Positions 55,277 to 64,000 of a stretch of 64,000 nt of DNA are shown here, one piece after another; positions within the stretch are counted from its first letter, which is position 1, and each line of letters begins with the position of its first letter. The stretch is from Harmonia axyridis (taxonomy: Eukaryota > Arthropoda > Insecta > Coleoptera > Coccinellidae). A program made the position numbers and the translations under genes. Location of the stretch: assembly GCF_914767665.1 (NCBI RefSeq), contig NC_059506.1, forward strand, positions 1,798,001 to 1,862,000, in the 5' to 3' direction. A model generated the notes under the pieces. The model was not told where the DNA came from and did not search any database. It saw only the letters and a list, made by a program, of their open reading frames with translations.

Positions 55277-58197
55277 TACATATTTCGTTTTGTGAAATCA
55301 TTTTAAAAAACACTTGTACCTCCTTTAGTCAAAAAATAAAGAAGGGGTCAAATTTTGGTGAAAAACCCGGTATACTTATTGCTCCTGGATCTAAGTGGTC
55401 ATTTAGCATTAATTAATTTCAAGAGTACGATAAAAACTTCGAAGAACAGAACGAAAAATTTCTTTATATAGGAAGAAATTATTCTTTTGATAGTACTTCG
55501 AACGAGACTGTAACCTCTTCGTTACAACTCAAAATGCCCGAGAACAGTCGTTTGTTTGAGTCGTGGTTCAGATCCCTGAATCTACCAAATGGAAGGGACA
55601 AAAACCCAGGTCGATCAAACACCTCTTATAATTACATAAGTATTTCACAATCCGAATCTTTAAAATATCTGGTACCAGAAAAATTTACATACAATATTTA
55701 TAAAATGAAAATATATACAAGTGAATCCGAAATTTATAATTGTATAAAAAAAGAATGAAATTTTCTAAGATCCTAAATTACTTTCCTGAAGAGGTAAAAG
55801 TCCTAGCTCTATACTGAGCCAATCTTCCTCCACCGAAGTTGATAAGAACTTAGGTCTGGCAGTTCTTCAATTGTAAGGAGAGTAAATAATTTGACTTGTA
55901 AGTTGACAATTGACAATGATGGGCTGTCTTTAGACGAAGAACTCTCAATGTAATTATCCAACTTTCAACGTTTATCAAGAACCAATCAGGAATTCAGCAA
56001 AGAAAATATACCAAAAAAAAACTGAAAATCAGAGAACAGAAATTAATAAGAAGCCAAATTAAGGTGATGGCTTTTCTGTTTCTGAAACAACCAAAGTTTA
56101 CATAAAAGATATTAACACTCATGTACTTATTTTATCGCTTGAACAAAATGACTGCCAAATGAGATAAGAAACTAAAAGGATGATCTCAAGGCAATCATAT
56201 GTAGATTGTTTCAGAAAAGATCTCTTTCAAAAATGTAACAAACGAAAAATGTAAAAAATAATAGATACGAAAAACATCCTCTACATAAAAGTTTTGTGAA
56301 AATATTCATAAACTGAGTTATAACTTATTATGCTTCATTTAAGATAAAAATTCACGATAGTTAAAACGAAGTTACATTTAAACATCAATAATAGGTATTA
56401 AAAAATATTTGATTATAATAAATTATATTTAAATAAAGAATAAAAATTTTCATTTCACGTAAAATGATGAAATGTTAAAATGGCGGATGCATTCCTTTAT
56501 CAAATTAAATCTGAATATCAAAAAATTTTCATATATATTACGTATACAACAATCAAATAATGACGATAAGAAAAATATACAACTTACCCCTTTTTTCAGG
56601 GTTTTATGAATGAACTAGAGAAAAACAATTATAACTATTTTGCAGCGATAATTATCGATATATGTACGTTCGAAGAAACTAGAAAAGAAAATGATATCAT
56701 AATTTCGAAGTATCGAGTACATATGCACGAAGATACGCATTGGCGTACGCCCAGATTTCCATCAACTGTCTGACTCAGTTGAATATATAAAATTTGAAAT
56801 GTAGCACGCTACAAGACATTGTTATTTCATCAATATTATCAAGAATAAGAAAGTCTCTATGACTAAGAATTATTATGCTTCTGTGACTTCCAGTCAAACT
56901 TCTTGGAATTGTACATGCTGTTCTTCAGTTGAGAATTACTTTCTCTCGCATTTTCTAGTTTTGATTCAAGTCTGAATGAATCACTGACAAGGTATTCCCG
57001 TGAACAAAATCATCAGCATCGTTGAGTTGACAAAATGAGTACTTTACATGAATAAACAATATTAGACTTTTAGTTGAATGAATCGGTCACATGGGTATAG
57101 ACATCACCTGAATTAGCAATGGGTCAAGATGACCCTCGTAAAATCCTTCAATGTTGATGTTTTTGGATCCTACATTTGTTGTAGCAATGAGAATCATGGC
57201 ATAGGATTGCATTCTAAGTTGACATGAACTCGACCTTATCAGGAAGATCAACAAACTTCTATGATTGACCTTACCTTCAACACGAAAATTCTACCGAAAT
57301 ACAAACTTCCAGTGATTAGATCGTTTTCTCTAGGAAGTTTTCATGCACTTCCTTATGGTTTTTTTCAATGGGAATTTATGATAACATACTACTGGCATAA
57401 CAATTCCATTCGAGCAAAGGGTTCAAGCAAAATATTTTAATATCTTGTTCCAAGTAGTTTACCGAATAAACATTTACGGATTTTTCCATCAAAAATTGCC
57501 TGAAACGATTTGGTAAAAATCGACTATGAAACATTTAAGGTTTTTTAATTTAGTAATATCTATTATCCTACATATGTAGGTATAATGTAAGCAAAAGGTT
57601 TACCGTTTTGAGGTTCCGAAAGTTAAAGTAAATACAATACACTTTCATTTAGAATATCAATAATTTTTTTTATTTCAATACAGGGTGTTTCACTGGGAAA
57701 CGGAAATACTTCACAGGTGCATAGGTGGCACCAAGGCGGTTCTGGAGATACCCCATTTATTGGGTCTTACTGTCTTTGTAGCCGAGATACAGGGTGTTTT
57801 ATGAATTTTGCCCGTTTCTTTCTGAGGCCACATCAAACGAACCACCTGGTAAATTTTCTTCATATTTGGCAAATATGTTCCTAATTGAGAGCCCAAACGT
57901 ATCATACAATAACCGCCTTAAAAATCCAGGTCCAGGTTAACAAAAAATTATGAATCGTTTGAATCCTCGAAACAACACCCTGTACATCGGAATTTTGAAA
58001 ATCTGTTTTAATATTCGGAAACACCACTAAAAACTAAACTGAGACGTGTATTTCAAATTTTCGCGCAGACAGTTTTACTGCACAAATTTTCAACGTAAAA
58101 GTGAAGTTTTTAAGAACTTGGATACCTGAAAGTGCTTTGAAGTGAGTTTTAACAATGAATCATCAAAAATATTAAATCCATACGTGTTTCGCTTATA
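55277..58197. other. Intergenic, little recognised
   Basis: A TACAGGGTGTTTCACTGGG segment at 57680-57700 and another ATACAGGGTGTTTTATG at 57789 look like tips of further CAGGGTG-type elements, but I cannot pair them into a complete element. A 74-codon frame at 55534-55758 has no recognised family. Confidence 0.45.
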
Positions 58198-59133
58198 ACG
58201 GGTGTTTTTTTTTCGAGGTATATAACTTTAAGTTGGCATTACTGTTCAAGATGGCGACCGATTTAACAGCTGTCAAGTGATTTATTCTCAGTTTGGTAAT
58301 TCATCATGAATAAACTCACGCCTGAACTACACTTGCAAATTGTGCAATTTTATTTCGAAAATAATGGTTCTGTGCGGAATACGTATCGCGCACTACGTCC
58401 ATTTTATTTTGTTTAGCGATGAAGCGCACTTCTGGTTGAATGACTACGTCAACAAACAAAACTGCCACATTTGGAGTGAAGCTAATTCTCAAGTGTATGT
58501 CGAAACACCGTTACATCCAGAAAAACTGACTGTTTGGTGCGCTTTATGGGCTGGTGGAATCATTGGTCCGTACTTCTTCAAAAACGATGATGGTCAGAAC
58601 GTTACAGTCAATGGTGATCAGTATAAAGCCATGATTTCTAACTTTTTCATTCCTGAATTGAACAACCATGATGTCCAGGAGCTGTGGTTCCAACAAGACG
58701 ACGCAACATGTCACACAGCTCGTACCACAATCGATTTATTGAAAGACACGTTGGGTGACCGCCTAATTTCACGTTTTGGACCTGTGAATTGGCCTCCAAG
58801 ATCTTGTGATTTAACACCGCTAGACTACTTTCTGTGGGGCTATGTAAATTCATTGGTTTATGCGGATAAGCCACAAACCCTTGACCATTTGGAAGACAAC
58901 ATTCGCCGTGTTATTGCCGATAAACGGCCACAAATGTTGAAAAAAGTAATCGAAAATTGGACGTCCAGATTGGACTTCATCCGAGACAGCCGTGGCAGTC
59001 ATATGCCAGAAATCATATTTAAAATGTAATGCCACAAGATTATCTTGCGGATAAATAAAATTCATGTCAATCGAATAATCCATCGTTGTTCTATTGCAAT
59101 TTAAAGTTCTATAGCTCTAAAAAAATACCCTTT
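58198..59133 (+). mobile_element. DD41D mariner, internally deleted copy 5 (best preserved)
   Basis: It is flanked by TA at 58196-58197 and 59134-59135. Tips are ACGGGTGTTTTTTTTTCGAG and AAAAAAATACCCTT. It is 936 bp, against roughly 1.25-1.3 kb expected if the missing central part of a mariner transposase were present. Poly-A-like AATAAA occurs in the 3' UTR. Confidence 0.9.
58364..59029 (+). pseudogene. Mariner transposase catalytic remnant, copy 5 (open)
   Basis: 222 codons from the ATG of MVLCGIRIAHY to IIFKM and TAA. The catalytic Asp residues in SDEAHF, QQDDATCH and PLDYFLWG are present with 41 residues between the second and third. The upstream frame with the helix-turn-helix (starting at 58306) ends FYFV-stop at the deletion junction, so DNA-binding and catalytic parts are in separate frames. 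Confidence 0.87.
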
Positions 59134-61553
59134 ACATATAAAATACAGTATTGAAAATCAATATCCACCTAAACCACACTACATGATAATTAATGAGGCG
59201 TATAGTTTTTTCATGAAAATTTCATATATTCCACTTGGTTTTCTTGGTCATCGATGCGTTCATTGAACGATATAATTGTCTTCGTTGAGTTCTTTTAGGC
59301 GCCTTCATTCAAAACAGCACAAATCAAAACTCCCAATTATCAGATAATTCAATCAATGTAATTTAATCGTTACAAGGCTCAAAAAAAGACGAAGTCATTA
59401 TTTTATCATTTGATATTGAGTATCTGATGAATTATATATTGTTCGGGATTATTTTTCTATAGGTGAGTGGAAAATGAATCAGTCTGAAAACCATGAGAAA
59501 CAATCAATATTGATATTCATTATCGCGTTGAATTTGAATGATCCACTGATATCACAATGAATTAAGACAGTGGCTCAAGATCATCTTCGATATGCTACTA
59601 CTTGGATTATCCATTTGCTGAGATCTGATAAGGAATAGCAAATACATAAAGGTTTCATAGTCGATACAGACATAAATAAAAATTATAAACAATGCATTGT
59701 TTGGATGTGTATAGTAAGAATTTTTGCACTGAATCTAAAACAATGGTCTGACATCAGAGTTATGCTCCACTTTTTTGTTCAAGGGGAAAGTTTTCGAGAT
59801 TGCCGAAGATGTTTTTCAAACACACTTGAATAGGGTTTTCCATTTTCTTATGGGAAATACGTCATATTATAAAATATCAATTCATAGTACTCACGACAGG
59901 TAATAATAACAATAATAAGAGAATTTATTCATGAAAATACATTCAATAAACTCTATACTACTGTAGAGTTATATAAAAATATAAACTGTGCACAGTAATG
60001 AACATAAAATTTACTCTTTATACACCGCAAAATATATTAGCTTCTAATTAAGTGGAACAAACGTGTGCTTCATCACAGATAATGGTCGAAATCCTGTATA
60101 ATATTTGTCAAAATCCTGTAGTGAATCTGTCGAAATCGTGGTTTTAGTGTGTCATATTCTGTATTTCTCTTTGTCATATTCGTGGGTACATTAATAGTTC
60201 TGATTTATCATTTTATGTAATTTTGTTTTATCAAAGTCTATCATCCATTTTTTCAATTTTCTTTTGAATGATATTTTGTTACCTTTGTGAGTATTTTCTC
60301 TAGAAAAGTTTTTCAATAATTTCATGATTTATTGCTCAAAAAAATTAGATGTGCCGTAATTTTCTTCAATTAGAAATGTATTGATACCTTCACTTTTTTC
60401 TTCCGTTATTATGATTTTTCTTGTATTTTGGAATATCTTCACCTTCCATTCAAATAACCGAAAATATTCGTAATAAATTAATTTGTTATCGGAAAAATAC
60501 TTCAGAGATTTATCAGATCGAAAAAAATGAATAATTTTTTCTACGTAAAGGCAATAAAACTGAAAAGTTTGATTATATTTATATGTTCACAAAATTTCAG
60601 TGGAAATTGACGATTAGGTTTGGAGATATCGAAATTTTGCTAAACTTTCATTTAATCTCCCAATAATACATTACTCACTAGGTTTTTTATATTATTACAG
60701 CTCTAAATTTTATAGAGAACATTCAGCATCTGGAAAATGAAATTTAAAAGATTTGTGAAATTTTCTCGAACATATGACCTTGAACTTGTACATCGGCAGT
60801 CATGCAAAATAAAACTAAAAGTCTTTCAAGCTCTTCTGAATCATATCATCATTAATTCAGTGGAATCAAATCGAAATATAATGCTATCATGATATTTACA
60901 GTGTTAACTATGTGAACCCTCCAATTTTATGAATGAAACTAACTGGAAATCCCAATATCATTATTCTACTCCTAATGAAATTAACAGGCATTAGTGACTG
61001 GGTACCATAACCATTAGCAGTCATTCAAATATAATCAAATGACAAACTTGAAAAGTTGATTTAAAGAAGAGGTGAAATACTAATTAAATGTATCACACTT
61101 CCAAAAATGTTTCAACTCTTACTTTTATTGTCACAGGTGTGATGAGTTTACTATCAAATGATTAATAGAAACATTCCACATTTTAATCTATTATACAGGA
61201 GATCGTTTTCAGGCTGTCGTTCCCCGAACAGATTGCTACTCAAATCTTCACTATGCCTGTAAATTTTGAATTTTGAGCCGAGATTGGTCTAAACCAATAA
61301 AGTTTGGCCACTGTTTCGTGATCAAATGCAAGAACGTCGGTCCGGCCAACCGTAAAAACGACAATTTTCGGACAGAAACTGCCGCGGTCGAATTCATTAA
61401 TGAAAATTTTGTAACCTGATAATTTCTAAACTTCATATTTGATCTACATAGATCGAATTTTTCATGTCGACTGGGTTAAAATTCAATTTGTTTTTGTGAA
61501 AAAATGATATGAATTTTCCAAGAGGGTGAAATCGTCAGAACACCGCAATTATA
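59134..61553. other. Intergenic, nothing recognised
   Basis: AT-rich DNA without supported exon, RNA gene or repeat. Confidence 0.5.
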
Positions 61554-62314
61554 CAGGGTGTTTACAAATAAGACGGAGGTATTACTATCACTCATTGGCT
61601 GTCGATAGAGCCATATTTATTAATAACCGAAAATCAACAGTTTTCGAGATATTTTAGTTCTTGTTCTTTGAAAAATTTCTCACCTTACTTCATTTTTCGT
61701 CAATTTTTTGCAACCTTAACCAAGTGTGATTTAAATTTTGGAATATTTTCATCAGAAAAGGAAATGTATGGAAAAAGCAAAACTATGATGTATTAGATAT
61801 TGAATGAGAATAAGTATGATTTGAAAGTTGGTGGTATGAAGAAAATAATAGTGAATTTGCCTGCAACTTTCAAATTCCACAATTTATGTATCACAAAATT
61901 ATTTTGAAAACTTGCCAAATTCCTTTCTCCTAAAAAAAGTTTTCGTTAGAATACATGTACTTGTTTTGTTCCAGCAGATTTTGAATTGAAGGGGAAAAGA
62001 ACAAAGAAAAGGAATAATTTAAGTATTTTTGTTCAAATCAAACTCAAAATTTTAATAGCAAATGTATTCATAAATAATGTTTGAAATAACTGCTTCGTCT
62101 ATTCTAACAATGTTAGATCTGGACTTATCGCTGGCCACGATTTGGTCAACGTGGAAAAAATTGACGAAAAGTGAAGTAAGGTGCGAAATCTTTCAAAAAT
62201 CAAAAGAACTCAAACATCGTAAACTGATGATTTTCGGTTATCACTAAATATGGCTCAAAAGACAGCAAATGGTTCATACTAATACGTCCTCACTCATAAT
62301 TTGGAAACACCCTG
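61554..62314. mobile_element. Complete 761-bp palindromic MITE, TA-flanked
   Basis: TA at 61552-61553 and 62315-62316. Ends are CAGGGTGTTTACAAATAAG and TAATTTGGAAACACCCTG. The arms pair over about 170 bp (left TTTTCGAGATATTTTAG and CACCTTACTTCATTTTTCGTC against right GACGAAAAGTGAAGTAAGGTG). The 400-bp centre is shared with the older copy at 100-845. No transposase; a Tc1/mariner-type enzyme acting in trans is the likely mobiliser. Confidence 0.87.
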
Positions 62315-63793
62315 TATAAACTGACCGACAAAATCGACATAGGACTAAATCGCATCTTGTATTGAACTTTATACGGTATTGTGGTCTCTAAGGACGCAAT
62401 AGAAGCATGAATGAACGAGTGGTCAAAAGCTCCTGATGCAAAGTTAGTGCTTTTCTTTGCACCAACGGTCTGTGATGGATAATCTAGACATTAGAGCAAT
62501 TAGAAGAATGTTTCTTGTTATTATTTCATTAATCCATTATTATCAATTTGAGCACGAAGAACTCTCTTTTTGATAACTTCCGCGAGATCAATACATCAAA
62601 AAATTCCGTTAATTATATCATTTGTTAAGAAATGGAGTGGAAAAATACATATCTGTTAAAATACTAAAGAATCCGCCACTTCATTCTCGTGAAATGTTAT
62701 ATTAATTAAATGAAGATAACTTTTTGACTTTCATCCAAGGGAACGAAGCCTCCTTCTCCAATATGTGCTCTATCTGACTATTGAAAGGACACCAAATTCT
62801 CTCAGAAGTTTGAGTGTTAAAAAATACGTAGATATAGAGAGAAAGAGAGAGACAGACAGAAATTATAAATATACTTAATCGTTTTTATTTATGAATGGAT
62901 TTTGTCAACATTAAACTTGGCAAAATTAGTGTAAAATGTTCTGTCAAGAAAGTACCTACCTACTGCTCAATTAAAAAGCCCCGTTTTAGAAATAACAAAA
63001 TTCTTTTATGTTGAGTTTGAGTTGCATTTTATATTTGCATTGAGTTAAGTATCATCTGCTATTTATTATGTTTATATCGTACCATATATTGCGAGTTCAA
63101 CTCGAGTAGGTTTTGCGATTTTTTCAAAGGATTAATTATAGAGCAATGACTTCATCTCAAATTTTCAACATCATTCTGCGAAGCACAATTTATCGGAAAA
63201 TAGCACAAACATACCTATCTGGAGACAAAATTCATGATGCAGCATGAAAAAACTTCCTAGGCCAAAACTTATATGGAAAAACCATATTCCGCCTAAATTT
63301 TCTTTTTATTCCAAAACTTAAATTACCATTGTAGGACACCCCTTTTTAGGTGATACATGACGAAAAATATAATTGATATTGTATTAGACTCCATTCCAAA
63401 AACATTTCTGTTGTAATTTTATTATTTCGGATGAGGTTAACTTCAGAGGCGATACAATTTCATGAAGAGAATAAATATTTTTATTTAAAGAATTCGGTTT
63501 TCTTTTTTATATTAAAAAAAAGGAATTTTTCAAAGAATGTCCTCGATAACGCCCCGGCAAAATAAAATTTTGCCGCCCTGCTTTGCCTCATATATCTGAA
63601 TTTTCTTTGAAGAAGCCTCTATTTTTACTCTCAGTCATATTATCAATTCCATATGAAATTGTTTTTTTAAATTAATACTTCTTTGTCAAACTAATCGAAG
63701 GATGTTTTGTTTATGTGATCAAAAAACTTTTCGCAGTATATAGTAAAAAGACGACGTAGTTCTTGAAGGTGCAATTTAGTACCTATTTGTATA
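62315..63793. other. Intergenic, nothing recognised
   Basis: Contains a short GA-rich tract (about 62835-62860). No supported gene. Confidence 0.5.
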
Positions 63794-64000
63794 GGGTGTT
63801 TTTTTTTCGGGGTATATAACTTGAAGTTGGCATTACTGTTCAAGATGGCGACCGATTTAAAATCTGCCCAGTGATTTATTCTCAGTTTGGTTTGGCAATT
63901 CATCATGAATAGACTCACGCTTGCAAATAGTGCAATTTTATTTCGAAAATAATGGTTCTGTGCGGAATACGTATCGCGCACTACGTCCATTTTATTTTGT
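63794..64000 (+). mobile_element. DD41D mariner copy 6, cut by the window edge
   Basis: TA at 63792-63793, then GGGTGTTTTTTTTTCGGGG. It shows the 5' UTR and the helix-turn-helix start with an 11-base deletion after MNRLT, and reaches the CCATTTTATTTTGT of the shared deletion junction exactly at the window end. Confidence 0.85.

Noticed and set aside
55534..55758. 74-codon frame MPENSRLFESW...
   Set aside because: No family resemblance, no splice sites that help, and composition drifts to AT-driven residues; cannot be supported as a gene.
1..64000. CRISPR array, integron, phage or bacterial operon
   Set aside because: No regularly spaced repeats, no operon-like gene packing and no Shine-Dalgarno pattern; the window is spliced animal DNA.

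Overview
The window is AT-rich animal DNA and looks like an insect, most likely a beetle. The evidence is spliced genes with GT-AG introns (the shortest 53 and 55 bp), insect-type SLC17 transporter exons, jockey/CR1-like and I-like LINEs, a DD41D (rosa-type) mariner family, a Penelope-like element and many TA-flanked palindromic MITEs. The order is an inference; no marker here fixes a species. I see no prokaryotic operon, CRISPR array or rRNA.

The host gene content is a tandem cluster on the + strand. Gene A (last three exons, 1061-7689) and gene B (eight exons, 31047-42458, about 460 aa) are paralogous 12-TM major-facilitator transporters of the SLC17 / sialin / 'inorganic phosphate cotransporter' type. 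They share exon order and intron phase at their 3' ends. A third possible start is a single exon at 52186-52339. It encodes a short acidic N-terminus with a sialin-like dileucine motif and ends in a phase-1 donor; its downstream exons would lie beyond the window.

The rest is mostly transposon-derived. 1-845: copy of a palindromic repeat. 1690-7005 (intron of A): a decayed jockey LINE, a nearly intact LINE with one stop codon, an (AT)n tract and an RT scrap. 7690-18550: intergenic, with a 1.6 kb palindromic element and a dispersed repeat carrying GC-rich hairpins. 18551-24782: a palindromic element split by a full-length I-like LINE (intact ORF1, intact EN-RT-RNase H ORF2, 15-bp target duplication). 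25605-30171: a MITE and two mariner copies. 37366-41522 (intron of B): a MITE abutting a mariner that is itself split by a 5'-truncated LINE. 43562-45025: a 5'-truncated Penelope-like element with a GIY-YIG domain and a hammerhead-ribozyme-like motif. 46402-53860: further MITEs and a diverged 0.5 kb tandem repeat. 55047-64000: three more mariner copies and a complete TA-flanked palindromic MITE.

The strongest unusual signals are these. (1) Five DD41D mariner copies, or all those that reach the site, carry essentially the same internal deletion, which joins the catalytic domain to a start codon in a different frame. (2) The mariner/LINE nest has a readable insertion site. (3) The apparently intact I-like LINE has an ORF2 frame with no ATG upstream of its endonuclease core and overlaps ORF1 in the -1 frame. 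(4) A LINE RT carries YCDD in place of YADD. (5) Four or more palindromic element families show no transposase of their own. (6) Two coding-looking minus-strand stretches remain unassigned. I did not find a clear case for a wholly new biological system.
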